A DNA stretch of 43,707 nucleotides, from contig WRBB01000026.1 in NCBI GenBank assembly GCA_009779895.1, positions 1 to 43,707 of the forward strand, written 5' to 3'. Positions 24,155 through 33,646 of the stretch are shown here, one piece after another. Within the stretch, counting starts at the first letter, position 1. Each line of letters starts with the position of its first letter. The notes under the pieces are model-generated. The model made no database searches and was not told the DNA's origin. It saw only the letters and a list, made by a program, of their open reading frames with translations. The stretch comes from Lachnospiraceae bacterium. Its GTDB lineage: Bacteria; Bacillota; Clostridia; Lachnospirales; Lachnospiraceae. Made by a program: the position numbers and the translations under genes.

Positions 24155-25252
24155 CTAAACATTAAAGCGGAACAAAATAACATCACCATCCTGTACAATA
24201 TACTCTTTGCCCTCCAAACGAACCAAACCCTTTTCTCTGGCTGCATTGTAGGCACCACAAGCCTTTAAGTCCTCATAACGCACCGTCTCCGCCCGGATAA
24301 AACCACGTTCAAAATCCGTGTGGATTTTCCCTGCGGCCTGAGGTGCCTTGGTTTCTTTTGGGATGGTCCAAGCCCTTACTTCCTGTTCTCCTGCCGTCAA
24401 AAAACTAATCAGTCCCAACAAGCTGTAACCAGCTTTGATTAATTTTTCCAAGCCCGATGCGGACACACCCAAATCCTCCAAAAACATCTGCTTTTCTTTG
24501 TCCTCCAATTCGGACATTTCCTGTTCAATCTGCGCACAAACCACAAACACCTCACAGTTTTCTTTGGTTGCGAATGACCGAATGACCTTTACACCCGGAT
24601 TGTCCGCCCCATCATTTGGCAAATCAGCTTCCTGTACATTCGCCGCAAAAATCATCGGTTTGGCAGTCAACAGATTGTAATTTGCAAACCAAATTTCCTC
24701 TTCTGCATCTTCCAAAACAAAGTTTCTTGCTAGGCGATTTTCCTCTAAATATGTTTCCAAACGTAGCAACAACTCCAATTCTTTCGCTGCTCCTTTGTCA
24801 TTTCGCACCGTTCTTTTGACCTTGTCCATCCGCCGCTGCAACCATTCCAAATCCGCAAAAATCAACTCCAAATGAATGGTTTCGATATCCCGCAAAGGAT
24901 CAATCGAACCGTCTACATGAACAATATTGTCATCCGCAAAACAACGTACCACATGGACAATGGCATCTACTTCACGAATAGTTGCCAAAAATTGATTGCC
25001 CAATCCCTCCCCGCGGGAAGCTCCTTTTACCAAACCGGCAATATCAATAAACTCTATGGTTGCCGGAATCACTTTTTTGCTATGATATATTTCATCCAAT
25101 ACAGCCAAACGTTCATCGGGCACCGTCACCACACCTACATTGGGATCAATGGTACAAAAGGGGTAATTTGCCGACTCTGCGCCTGCTTTTGTTAATGCAT
25201 TAAACAAGGTACTTTTTCCTACATTTGGTAAACCAACAATTCCTAACTTCAT
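24155..25252 (-). CDS. ychF: Redox-regulated ribosome-associated ATPase YchF (Obg family)
   Basis: 365 residues, the normal size. The N-terminal P-loop domain starts M-K-L-G-I-V-G-L-P-N-V-G-K-S-T. D-I-A-G-L-V-K-G-A-S-R-G-E-G-L-G-N-Q-F is the G3/switch region, and N-V-Q-E-A-D replaces the guanine-specific N-K-x-D, consistent with ATP preference. The C-terminal TGS domain is present with F-E-R-G-F-I-R-A-E. It binds the ribosome and affects translation and stress responses. It is 36 bases downstream of thiN on the same strand. Confidence 0.96.
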   Translation of the reverse strand: MKLGIVGLPNVGKSTLFNALTKAGAESANYPFCTIDPNVGVVTVPDERLAVLDEIYHSKKVIPATIEFIDIAGLVKGASRGEGLGNQFLATIREVDAIVHVVRCFADDNIVHVDGSIDPLRDIETIHLELIFADLEWLQRRMDKVKRTVRNDKGAAKELELLLRLETYLEENRLARNFVLEDAEEEIWFANYNLLTAKPMIFAANVQEADLPNDGADNPGVKVIRSFATKENCEVFVVCAQIEQEMSELEDKEKQMFLEDLGVSASGLEKLIKAGYSLLGLISFLTAGEQEVRAWTIPKETKAPQAAGKIHTDFERGFIRAETVRYEDLKACGAYNAAREKGLVRLEGKEYIVQDGDVILFRFNV

Positions 25253-25288
25253 TTCCTTTATAACCTGCTTTCATTTTTAAATCTTTAT

Positions 25289-25960
25289 TTAATCCTTTGT
25301 TTCCATGAGAATCACAACACCAGCCGGAAAGGATATCTCTACAATTGGCTCTAAAAATTCATTGCTTGTACAGCGACTGCTATATGCCGACAAACAATGA
25401 TTCACAAGAGGATATTTTGCTCCGCTTATATAAAACTGCTCTACTTCTTTTCCCAAAGGAAACACCGAAAAATATTTGCCAAATGTCTCTTCTTTGCGCA
25501 GAACCGTTGTCCCGGCAAGCAGCCTAATTTGATTGTGTGCGTCCAAAATACGACAATCTACGCCCTCATCCAAAGCAATTTTCAAAACCTGCACATTGGC
25601 CCAAAAATGATCCAAACGCTTTCCCGTGGCTCCTAAAATACAAATCTGTTTCTCCAATATCTCATCCGCTGTCATCGACCGGATGCATAAGTTTATGGCA
25701 ATCTCCGTATCAGAGGCATCTTTAATCGGGTCGCATGGATGAAACACAATCTGAGAAAACCCCTTGTAGTAGGATATCACCTTTGTACAAACACTGTCAA
25801 AGTCTCCCACCACAACATCCGGCACAATCCCATGGGCATATAAAAAGTTCAAACCACGATCCACAGCCACAATACAATCCACAGCCGGATCATGCAACAT
25901 GGCTAAAACAAACGTCTCTTCCAGCATCCCGCCGGCAACAATCACAATTTTCTTTTTCAT
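25289..25960 (-). CDS. thiN: Thiamine pyrophosphokinase
   Basis: 223 residues from ATG 25960, which overlaps the rpe stop as ATGA. An upstream GTG at 25966 is less likely. The Firmicutes YloS/ThiN type phosphorylates thiamine directly to thiamine diphosphate. Visible motifs are V-A-V-D-R-G-L-N-F-L, P-D-V-V-V-G-D-F-D-S, and D-A-S-D-T-E-I-A near residue 80, followed by I-L-G-A-T-G-K-R-L-D-H. Its product is the cofactor of PFOR and of the transketolase in this window. No TPP riboswitch is visible before it; it is expressed from the upstream operon. Confidence 0.93.
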   Translation of the reverse strand: MKKKIVIVAGGMLEETFVLAMLHDPAVDCIVAVDRGLNFLYAHGIVPDVVVGDFDSVCTKVISYYKGFSQIVFHPCDPIKDASDTEIAINLCIRSMTADEILEKQICILGATGKRLDHFWANVQVLKIALDEGVDCRILDAHNQIRLLAGTTVLRKEETFGKYFSVFPLGKEVEQFYISGAKYPLVNHCLSAYSSRCTSNEFLEPIVEISFPAGVVILMETKD

Positions 25961-26628
25961 AGACACCTTTTTGTATTTTGAAAAATCTCTATAAACCGTC
26001 TCACATTGGCCGTGATATCACCTGCAAACACCGCAGAACCGGCAACAATGATATTGGCACCGGCTTCCAAAAGCAAATGTACATTTTCATGGTAAATACC
26101 ACCATCAACCTGAATATCCAAATCCAATCCTTTGCCATCGGCAAGGGTACGCAATTCCCTTACTTTATCTATGGTTTCAGGGATTATCTTCTGACCGCCA
26201 AACCCCGGTTCGACCGTCATCACCAAAACCATATCCACCATTTCCAACAATGCTGCTAAGGTGGATACCGCTGTTTTTGGTTTGATAGAAATACCAACTT
26301 TCATCCCACATGCCTTGATTTTTAATAGCGTTGCTTTGACATCCATACAGGCTTCTAAGTGAACGGTTAAAATATCCGCTCCCGCCTTTTGAAATGCCTC
26401 CACATAACGAATGGGCTCTGTAATCATCAAATGCGCATCCAGCACTTGATTGCCCGCATCCCGAATGGATTCCAACACCGGCATACCAAAGGAAATACTC
26501 GGCACAAAATGACCATCCATCACATCAAAATGCAAATATTCTGCGCCCCCCTGCTCTGCCATAGCGATTTGTTTACCAAGCTGTTTGAAATCTGCTGCAA
26601 GCAAAGATGGGGCTAATATCCTTTTCAA
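25957..26628 (-). CDS. rpe: Ribulose-phosphate 3-epimerase
   Basis: 223 residues, a TIM-barrel enzyme interconverting ribulose 5-phosphate and xylulose 5-phosphate in the pentose phosphate pathway. Metal-binding and catalytic motifs are visible: L-H-F-D-V-M-D-G-H-F-V-P near residue 35, the M-T-V-E-P-G-F-G-G-Q phosphate loop, and Q-V-D-G-G-I near residue 175. The start overlaps the rsgA stop by 4 bases, and its own stop overlaps thiN, in the conserved Firmicutes rsgA-rpe-thiN order. Confidence 0.96.
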   Translation of the reverse strand: MKRILAPSLLAADFKQLGKQIAMAEQGGAEYLHFDVMDGHFVPSISFGMPVLESIRDAGNQVLDAHLMITEPIRYVEAFQKAGADILTVHLEACMDVKATLLKIKACGMKVGISIKPKTAVSTLAALLEMVDMVLVMTVEPGFGGQKIIPETIDKVRELRTLADGKGLDLDIQVDGGIYHENVHLLLEAGANIIVAGSAVFAGDITANVRRFIEIFQNTKRCL

Positions 26629-27515
26629 TTTTTATATCTCCTTTTATCCTGATCCTGTAACTCTTGAAACAACAAACAATAATTTTCATAACGACTTTGA
26701 CTGATTTTACCTGCTTTCAAAGCGGCTTTTACGGCACAACCCGGCTCATGGATATGAACACAACCCAAATAACGACAACCAACTGCAATGTCACGAAACT
26801 CCGGGAAATATTCTTTTAACATTTCCTTTTCAAAGGTTGCACGGTACAAGGAACTAAAACCCGGCGTATCTACAATGAAACTTGTTTCGTTGATTGTAAT
26901 CAACTCCGCATGACGAGTGGTATGTTTGCCACGAGCAATCTTTTCACTCAGTGAACCTACCTTCATCTGCACCTGAGATTGAAGCAAATTGATCAAGGTT
27001 GATTTGCCCACACCGGAAGGGCCTGCCACCACCGTGGTTTTCCCCCTTAACATCCTTTGTATGACCTCGGTGTTGTCCTTTCTTTTGGCACTGACAAACA
27101 CCAAGGGATATCCAATGTTCCCATAACTATTTTGTAAGATTTTCATCTCTTCTTCTTGAGCCAAATCCGTTTTATTAAAACAAATCACCACCGGAATATC
27201 TTGGGATTCCATCATCACCAAAAAACGATCCAGCAAATTTAAATGGGGATTGGGATTACACACGGCAAACAACACCAAAGCCTGGTCAACATTGGCAACT
27301 GCCGGACGAATTAATGTGTTTTTTCGGGGCAATAGTTCGATGATATTCCCCTCCATATCCACCGGATCCAACACCTCAATCCGCACCGCATCCCCAACCA
27401 AGGGCTTTTGATTGTCTTTACGAAATATTCCTTTGGCCTTACACTCATAAACACCGGATTCCACTACATGTACATAGTAGAACCCGGCAATGCCTTTAAT
27501 AATCATTCCAATCAT
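26625..27515 (-). CDS. rsgA: Small ribosomal subunit biogenesis GTPase RsgA
   Basis: 296 residues with an OB-fold N-terminus, then a circularly permuted GTPase domain in the order G4 (N-K-T-D-L), G5-like S-A-K, G1 (G-P-S-G-V-G-K-S-T), G3 (D-T-P-G-F). A C-terminal zinc motif follows (C-R-Y-L-G-C-V-H-I-H-E-P-G-C). It acts in late 30S maturation. The second ATG at 27506 could also be the start, since the fourth residue is Met and the region M-I-I-K-G-I-A-G-F-Y-Y is the usual N-terminus. It is 6 bases after prkC. Confidence 0.95.
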   Translation of the reverse strand: MIGMIIKGIAGFYYVHVVESGVYECKAKGIFRKDNQKPLVGDAVRIEVLDPVDMEGNIIELLPRKNTLIRPAVANVDQALVLFAVCNPNPHLNLLDRFLVMMESQDIPVVICFNKTDLAQEEEMKILQNSYGNIGYPLVFVSAKRKDNTEVIQRMLRGKTTVVAGPSGVGKSTLINLLQSQVQMKVGSLSEKIARGKHTTRHAELITINETSFIVDTPGFSSLYRATFEKEMLKEYFPEFRDIAVGCRYLGCVHIHEPGCAVKAALKAGKISQSRYENYCLLFQELQDQDKRRYKN

Positions 27516-27521
27516 AAAATT

Positions 27522-29723
27522 CTATTCCGGGCCTAAACTAATCACAAAACCAACTGCCGTACCCCGCGGTACCTCACTACCCACATTATGCGTCTGAGAA
27601 ATCACCGACCCTGCTGTCACAGTGGTATTGTGCTCATTGCTTATCGTGCCGACACTTAAACCAACTGCCGATAATGCAACACGTGCATCCGATTCACTCA
27701 TACCAAGCAAAGAGGGTACCGTAGTCATCTGAACTTGCTGGCCACGGCTAATCACAATGTTCACAGAAGTTCCCACGTCCACGGTTTGTCCTGCCGCAAC
27801 ACTTTGAGAAATAACCATGCCGGCTGATACCGTATCGCTGTATTGCTCTGAAACACTGCCCAAAGTCAACTCTACACCGCGCAAACGATTTTCTGCTTCG
27901 TTGCGTGTCACACCTTGCAAATTGGGCACCGCTGCCGTCCGTGTTTCCGGGCCCCGGCTAATGACGATATTCACAGAGGTATTTGATGCAACCCGCTGCC
28001 CTGCCGCAACACTTTGAGAGATAACCATACCAACTGCTACCGTGTCACTGTATGCCTCCGTCACATTGCCCAATCGCAAATCCGCATCCGTCAAACGATT
28101 TTCTGCTTCGTTGCGTGTAATATTACGCAAATCAGGCACCGCCACCTCTTCCGGTCCGCGACTGACAACGATGCTAACAGAAGAGCCTTCAGCCACCTCC
28201 GTACCAGCCACCGGATTGGTGGAAATCACATCACCCTCCGCAACTTCATCATCAAACTCTTCCCTACGTGTCACCTCAAAACCGGCATCCCGCAAGCGTT
28301 GTTCCGCAACCTGCTCTGAAAGACCCACCACATCGGGCACCTCAATCATAACAACCTCCGGTCCGGCACTAACTACCACATTAACAGGGGAATTTACATC
28401 TACCATATCCCCGGCTTCCACATCCTGCTCCATAATCAGACCTTCTTCCACATCATCCGATGCTTCACGGGTAATTTGATTCAATCCCAATCCGACCTCA
28501 TTTAATGCCTGCCTTGCTTCATCTATGGTCATGCCCACCACATCGGGCACCTCTACTTGCTCTGTTTCTTCATCTTCTACCACCGCACTACCAAACCCAT
28601 CAAAAAGTCCGGCACCCCGTGCCACAAAGAAAATCAACGCCAAAGCCAATACAACAACCGTCACCACCCCCAAAACTTTCATGATCCTTTTTGCATTTGG
28701 GTCTAGCTTGCCGCGGGGTTCATCGTCATAATCTTCATAATCGTCTTCATAATCATCGTCATCTTCATCTTCATAATCATCGTTGTTATCATAACGGCGA
28801 TTTTGAATGCGCTTTAATTCGTCCGTAGACATCAGCACCGTGGAATTTCCTTGGGCTTTTTTCGGCGCAGACGCAACACCCGTAAGCACAAAACTACCCT
28901 CCGGATCTACAATGGAACGTTTTAAATCATTGATCAAAGCCTGACAATCCGCATAACGATATTTTGGATTTTTATCCGTACACTTTAAAATAATGCATTC
29001 TAAGCTATAAGGGATGTCCGGCACCACTTCTGCCGGAGATGGCATCTTTTCCTGCAAATGCTTCAATGCTACCGTGACCGTAGAATCCCCATCAAAAGGC
29101 ACCTCTCCTGTCACCATCTCATACATGGTAATACCCGCCGAATAGATATCACTTTGCTCATCCACCACGTCACCTCGAGCATGCTCGGGCGAAGTATAAT
29201 GAACCGAACCCATCACACTGCTGCTGACCGTTTGGGTCGAAGTAGTCGCTCTGGCAATACCAAAGTCGGTCACCTTGACCTTGCCGTCTTTTGACACAAT
29301 GATGTTTTGCGGTTTGATATCACGATGGGCAATGTGCTTGTTGTGGGCAGCTTGAATCCCCGTAAGCATCTGAATGGATATGCTCACCGTCTCCTTTGCT
29401 GACAATCGACCTTTTCTTTGGATATAATCCTTCAACGTAATGCCTTCTACTAGCTCCATCACCATATAGTAAAGACCCCTATCCTGACCCACATCATATA
29501 CGTTGACCACATTGGGGTGCATCAAACCTGCCGCTGCCTGTGCCTCACTTAAAAACTTCTTCACAAAAACCTGATCCGCCCGGTAGTCACTTTTGAGCAC
29601 CTTAATGGCCACAAGCCGATTTAACTTGTGGTCTCTTCCTTTGTACACAAATGCCATACCGCCTGAACCAATACAACTGATGATTTCATAACGTTGTCCT
29701 AACACTACACCTTCTCTTAACAT
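27522..29723 (-). CDS. prkC: PASTA-domain serine/threonine protein kinase (PrkC/Stk)
   Basis: 733 residues. The N-terminal kinase domain (about 10-270) has the glycine loop G-S-G-G-M-A, catalytic Lys in A-I-K-V-L-K, H-R-D-I-K-P-Q-N, D-F-G and the activation segment T-S-P-E-H. A juxtamembrane stretch of almost only Asp, Glu and Tyr (around 310-335) precedes a single membrane helix. Five extracellular PASTA repeats of about 67-70 residues follow, most ending V-S-x-G-P-E. PASTA kinases bind muropeptides and regulate cell-wall growth, germination and stationary phase. The partner phosphatase is encoded 3 bases upstream. PASTA 3 and 4 are nearly repeated at DNA level. Confidence 0.96.
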   Translation of the reverse strand: MLREGVVLGQRYEIISCIGSGGMAFVYKGRDHKLNRLVAIKVLKSDYRADQVFVKKFLSEAQAAAGLMHPNVVNVYDVGQDRGLYYMVMELVEGITLKDYIQRKGRLSAKETVSISIQMLTGIQAAHNKHIAHRDIKPQNIIVSKDGKVKVTDFGIARATTSTQTVSSSVMGSVHYTSPEHARGDVVDEQSDIYSAGITMYEMVTGEVPFDGDSTVTVALKHLQEKMPSPAEVVPDIPYSLECIILKCTDKNPKYRYADCQALINDLKRSIVDPEGSFVLTGVASAPKKAQGNSTVLMSTDELKRIQNRRYDNNDDYEDEDDDDYEDDYEDYDDEPRGKLDPNAKRIMKVLGVVTVVVLALALIFFVARGAGLFDGFGSAVVEDEETEQVEVPDVVGMTIDEARQALNEVGLGLNQITREASDDVEEGLIMEQDVEAGDMVDVNSPVNVVVSAGPEVVMIEVPDVVGLSEQVAEQRLRDAGFEVTRREEFDDEVAEGDVISTNPVAGTEVAEGSSVSIVVSRGPEEVAVPDLRNITRNEAENRLTDADLRLGNVTEAYSDTVAVGMVISQSVAAGQRVASNTSVNIVISRGPETRTAAVPNLQGVTRNEAENRLRGVELTLGSVSEQYSDTVSAGMVISQSVAAGQTVDVGTSVNIVISRGQQVQMTTVPSLLGMSESDARVALSAVGLSVGTISNEHNTTVTAGSVISQTHNVGSEVPRGTAVGFVISLGPE
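27882..28118. repeat. Direct DNA repeat inside the PASTA array of prkC
   Basis: The same 27 bases occur at 27882-27908 and 28092-28118, exactly 210 bases (70 codons, one PASTA unit) apart. More imperfect identity lies around the conserved 'A-A-G-Q-x-V' coding segment. This suggests recent duplication or gene conversion of one PASTA unit. Confidence 0.7.
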
Positions 29724-29726
29724 ATC

Positions 29727-30461
29727 TTATCCCTCATCTGCAAATGGTTCTATTAAAACAATACCTATATTGTCTGTACCGCCATTTGCTTTTGCAGCAT
29801 CCAACAATAACTGCGCTGCTTCTACAATATCTCTGCCCCCCTGCACCAAATGGAAAATCTCTTCATCTTCTATCATATTGTTTAATCCATCAGTGCACAT
29901 CAAAATAATATCTTTTTCTTTTAAACGATGCTCATAAAAATCTATCTCTACGTCTTCTTTTGCACCAATGGCACGGGTGATAATATTTTTATCCGGATGA
30001 TGCTTTGCTTCCTCCGGTTTGATACCACCCAAACGAACCATCTCCTCCACCAACGAATGGTCTTTTGTCAACTGAGTAATGCCCTGGTTGATCAAATACA
30101 AGCGGCTATCCCCCACATTGGCAAAATACATCATCTGGTTCACAATGGTCGCGGCTACAATCGTAGTACCCATACCCTTTAAATGCGCATCTGAATCGGC
30201 CTTTTTCATAATCTCTTTGTTTGCTTCTTTGATGGCTGACAATAATACCTTTTCGATATCTTGTCCACCACGTTTGTTCAGCTCCCGCTTTACGATCTCT
30301 ACGGTATATTTTGAGGCAAAATCTCCGGCTCGATGTCCGCCCATTCCATCTGCCACTACAAATAGATTGGGCAAAGGCCCCAACGGGCTATCTGTCACAA
30401 ATACATAATCTTGATTGACATCCCTTACCACCCCTACATCTGTAATTGAAAATGTCTTCAT
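29727..30461 (-). CDS. prpC: PP2C-family serine/threonine phosphatase (PrpC/Stp)
   Basis: 244 residues. PPM motifs coordinate two metal ions: V-V-A-D-G-M-G-G-H near residue 35, G-T-T-I-V-A-A, N-V-G-D-S-R-L-Y-L, T-K-D-H-S-L, and the terminal M-C-T-D-G-L and G-G-T-D-N-I. It dephosphorylates targets of the PASTA kinase encoded immediately downstream. It is 12 bases after rlmN. Normal length, nothing unusual. Confidence 0.95.
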   Translation of the reverse strand: MKTFSITDVGVVRDVNQDYVFVTDSPLGPLPNLFVVADGMGGHRAGDFASKYTVEIVKRELNKRGGQDIEKVLLSAIKEANKEIMKKADSDAHLKGMGTTIVAATIVNQMMYFANVGDSRLYLINQGITQLTKDHSLVEEMVRLGGIKPEEAKHHPDKNIITRAIGAKEDVEIDFYEHRLKEKDIILMCTDGLNNMIEDEEIFHLVQGGRDIVEAAQLLLDAAKANGGTDNIGIVLIEPFADEG

Positions 30462-30473
30462 TTAAAACCACCT

Positions 30474-31580
30474 TTACTCTTTTTCAAGTACAGCTCGACG
30501 TAGTTGTCCGCATGCACCATCTATCTCTACGCTCATTTCTCTATGATTGCTGCGCAATTGTCCACATGCAGCATCCATATCTGCGCCCATTTCTCTTCTT
30601 ATAGTAACATTTATTCCACTTTTTTCAAGTTTATTTTTGAAATTTAACGTACTTTGCCGATTTGGTTTTTGCGCATCCTGCCCCTGAATCGGGTTGATGG
30701 GAATCAAATTCAAATGGGCATTTTTTCCTTTTAATAACTCCGCCAACTCCGCTGCATCTGCTTTTATGTCATTGACCCCGGCGATTAAAGTGTACTCATA
30801 AGTAATGCGCCGACCGGTTTTGGCAAAGTAAATATCACAAGCATCCAACACCATATCCAAAGGATATTTTCTTGCAATGGGCATCCATGCGACGCGTTTT
30901 TCCTGGCTTGCGCCATGCAAAGACAAAGCCAATGTAATCTGTAGCTTTTCTTCTGCCAAAGCCAATATCTCCGGCACCAAACCACAGGTTGAAACGGTAA
31001 TATTGCGTTGACTAATCTGTAAACCGTGTGCATCCGAAAGCATCCGGACAAAGGTCACAAGATGCGCAAAATTATGCAAAGGCTCGCCGGTTCCCATCAG
31101 AACCACATTGGCCACACGCTTGCCCGACAACCGCTGTATTTGATACACTTGGCCAAGCAATTCGGATACGGTCAGATTGCGCACAAGCCCACCCTGAGCT
31201 GAAGCACAAAAGATACAACCCATCCCGCAACCTACCTGAGAAGAAATACAAACAGCATTTCCGTGCCGATAAGGCATATATACACTTTCTATGGTATTTC
31301 CATCTGCCAAAGCAAACAGATATTTCACGGTGCCGTCTTCTTTGGATACTTGCTTTTGTACCACAGTCAATTTTGCAATCTCATAATCAGAGGCCAACAC
31401 CTGCCGAAACGCTTTTGGCAAATTGTGCATATCTGCAAAATCGTCTGCCAGCTTTATGTGAAGCCATTGATAGATTTGCTTGCTTCTAAATTTAGGCTGT
31501 CCCAAACGTTGCATTTCTATTTCCAACGCCGCAAAGGGCAAAGACAAAATATCTTTTTTTTGATTGCATTCTTTTTTCAT
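30474..31580 (-). CDS. rlmN: 23S rRNA (A2503-C2)/tRNA (A37-C2) methyltransferase RlmN with duplicated C-terminal Cys motif
   Basis: 368 residues. This radical-SAM methylase has C-G-M-G-C-I-F-C (C-x3-C-x2-C) and the usual G-E-P-L-H-N motif. The C-terminal cysteine that forms the covalent adenosine intermediate occurs twice: Cys339 in REMGADMDAACGQLR and Cys357 in REMSVEIDGACGQLR, exactly 18 codons apart. The family normally has one such motif close to the end, so the extra length is explained by a 54-base tandem duplication (30489-30594). Cys339 is at the standard distance from the core and is probably the active one. The start overlaps the rsmB stop (ATGA). Confidence 0.95.
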   Translation of the reverse strand: MKKECNQKKDILSLPFAALEIEMQRLGQPKFRSKQIYQWLHIKLADDFADMHNLPKAFRQVLASDYEIAKLTVVQKQVSKEDGTVKYLFALADGNTIESVYMPYRHGNAVCISSQVGCGMGCIFCASAQGGLVRNLTVSELLGQVYQIQRLSGKRVANVVLMGTGEPLHNFAHLVTFVRMLSDAHGLQISQRNITVSTCGLVPEILALAEEKLQITLALSLHGASQEKRVAWMPIARKYPLDMVLDACDIYFAKTGRRITYEYTLIAGVNDIKADAAELAELLKGKNAHLNLIPINPIQGQDAQKPNRQSTLNFKNKLEKSGINVTIRREMGADMDAACGQLRSNHREMSVEIDGACGQLRRAVLEKE

Positions 31581-32920
31581 ACACGCACCAGTTTTGCGAT
31601 GAAAAACCCATCACACTTATGGATACCCGGCAACAACTGCAAACAACCATCCACCAAGGAATCAGACAAGCAAGCAGGCAAGTCTTCTTTGATTTCAGCC
31701 AAAGAAAACGCCGGAAAATTTTCTAACATCCAATGAACGTTTTCTATATTCTCCGCCCGATTCACCGTACAGGTACTAAACAACAACGTTCCGGCGGGTT
31801 TTACATAAGAAAGCCCATTCATCAATATCTCTCTTTGCAGCAAAATCAAATCCGAAATACCTTTCTCAGATATATTATACCTTAAATCCGGCTTTTTGCC
31901 TAATAAACCCAAACCGGAACAAGGAACATCCGCAATCACCACATCCACTCGCCCCAACAATTGTGCATCCGGCACCCTTGCATCTGCCTTTAAAACCTTT
32001 ATGTTTTCAAAAAAACCACGTTCCTTATTTTCTTGTATCAAACGTAACTTTTTATCACTAATGTCTCTTGCCTCTATCTGCCCGGTTCCATTTAAACGGT
32101 CTGCCAAATGAAAAGACTTCCCGCCGGGGGCAGCACACAAATCTACAATAAAAGCACCGGGCTTTGGTTGGGCCAGCTCACCCACCAACATAGAGCTTGC
32201 ATCCTGCACATAAAAGTCACCTGCCTGAAAGCTCTGCAAACCCTCTAAATAATCTATGTTGTTCAAAGAAAAAGCATAAGGTAAGTATGGATGTTGTTTT
32301 ACTTCCAACCCCTCTGCCTGTAATTTGCTTTTTAACGATTCTGCTGAAATCCTACTTAGATTGGTACGAATTGTGATATCCCTTTTTTGCCCAAAGGATT
32401 TTATCATTTGTGTTACGGTTTTTTCATCGTATTCTTTCAACCACAACTGCAAGATCCATATTGGTATGGAATATTTCACCGACAAATAAGATACTTTTTC
32501 TTTTGGATATTGCACCTGTTCTAAATTTCTGCTGATATTGCGTAAAACACCATTGACAAAACCGGACAATGCGTTAAATTTATGTTTTTTTGTTATTTTA
32601 ACCGCCTCATTGCAAACGGCAGCATGGGGAATATTTTCCATATATTTTAATTGATACACACTGATTCGTAATAGATTGCGAATCAAAGGTTTCATTTTGT
32701 CGGTTAAAACCTTGGAAAACTGATTGATAATATAATCCAGTTCTAATAAATGCTCCAAACTACCCATGGTTAAGTGCGTGACAAACGCACGACTGCGTTT
32801 GTCCAAATCCTGATAAGACCCAAGGATTTGATTTAAAACAGTATGGCTAAATTCTTTTTTTTCTACAATGGACAGCAATGCTTTTAATGCCAAATCACGT
32901 TCATTTATACAAACATTCAT
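31577..32920 (-). CDS. rsmB: 16S rRNA (cytosine-967-C5)-methyltransferase RsmB
   Basis: 447 residues. The N-terminal NusB-like RNA-binding domain (about 1-140) includes R-D-L-A-L-K-A-L and R-N-I-S-R-N-L. It is followed by the Rossmann methyltransferase with C-A-A-P-G-G-K-S, the first catalytic-site segment D-V-P-C-S-G-L-G, and the nucleophile region F-S-T-C-T-V. It overlaps the metalloprotease gene upstream and rlmN downstream by four bases each, so translation is probably coupled through the fmt-yugP-rsmB-rlmN group. Confidence 0.95.
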   Translation of the reverse strand: MNVCINERDLALKALLSIVEKKEFSHTVLNQILGSYQDLDKRSRAFVTHLTMGSLEHLLELDYIINQFSKVLTDKMKPLIRNLLRISVYQLKYMENIPHAAVCNEAVKITKKHKFNALSGFVNGVLRNISRNLEQVQYPKEKVSYLSVKYSIPIWILQLWLKEYDEKTVTQMIKSFGQKRDITIRTNLSRISAESLKSKLQAEGLEVKQHPYLPYAFSLNNIDYLEGLQSFQAGDFYVQDASSMLVGELAQPKPGAFIVDLCAAPGGKSFHLADRLNGTGQIEARDISDKKLRLIQENKERGFFENIKVLKADARVPDAQLLGRVDVVIADVPCSGLGLLGKKPDLRYNISEKGISDLILLQREILMNGLSYVKPAGTLLFSTCTVNRAENIENVHWMLENFPAFSLAEIKEDLPACLSDSLVDGCLQLLPGIHKCDGFFIAKLVRV

Positions 32921-33615
32921 CGGCGGCGATCCCTTAATAATACAAGCCTTAGCATCTGCAAAATCATAGCAGCGGCACCGGCCACATAAGTCAAAGCAGC
33001 GGCGGATAATACCTTGCGTGCCATACCCAATTCTTCTGTGCTGAGCATGGCCTGCTCGTCCAAAGCTTTTAATGCTCTTCTGGAGGCATTAAACTCTACG
33101 GGCAAGGTCACAATTTGAAACAATACCGCTGCCGAAAACAAAATAATACCAATATTCATAAAAATGATGGAAGAGTCTCCATCAATAAAAAGCCCCAGAA
33201 TAATCACGGGCCAGGCTGCCATAGAACCAAAGTTCGCCACCGGCACCAATGCACTGCGAAGCCCCAAAGGAACATAAGCTGTATTGTCTTGCATCGCATG
33301 ACCACACTCATGGGCCGCCACACCAATGGCCGCTACCGACTGAGCCCCATAAGTAGCATCCGAAAGGTTTAAGGTTTTATTGCGCGGATCATAGTGATCG
33401 CTTAAATTGCCGGAAACGTGGCGAACCTGAACATCATGGATGCCACCGGCACGTAGCAACCGCTCTGCTACTTCACGACCGGTCATGCCGGTACCACTGC
33501 GAATTTTCCCGTACTTTTCAAAGGTTTTTTTCATGCTATGAGAAGCAATCAAGCAAATCCCGGCACCGATTAAAACTAAAATATAGGTTGGATCAAAAAA
33601 GGGTATCAATGGCAT
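32917..33615 (-). CDS. Membrane zinc metallopeptidase, YugP family
   Basis: 232 residues from ATG 33615, which has AAAGGAGG directly upstream; the frame extends to 33693 without a start signal. It has an N-terminal membrane segment, the zinc motif H-E-C-G-H in V-A-A-H-E-C-G-H-A-M-Q-D, and two to three hydrophobic segments afterwards. The YugP/DUF2265 family is common in Firmicutes, and its physiological substrate is not established. Its place between fmt and rsmB is conserved in many Clostridia. Confidence 0.9.
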   Translation of the reverse strand: MPLIPFFDPTYILVLIGAGICLIASHSMKKTFEKYGKIRSGTGMTGREVAERLLRAGGIHDVQVRHVSGNLSDHYDPRNKTLNLSDATYGAQSVAAIGVAAHECGHAMQDNTAYVPLGLRSALVPVANFGSMAAWPVIILGLFIDGDSSIIFMNIGIILFSAAVLFQIVTLPVEFNASRRALKALDEQAMLSTEELGMARKVLSAAALTYVAGAAAMILQMLRLVLLRDRRR

Positions 33616-33646
33616 AAAAACCTCCTTTTGGATATTATCCCTGCTG

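Noticed and set aside
25961-26640. TPP riboswitch controlling thiN
   Set aside because: thiN overlaps rpe directly by ATGA, there is no untranslated leader, and no TPP aptamer-like sequence is visible.
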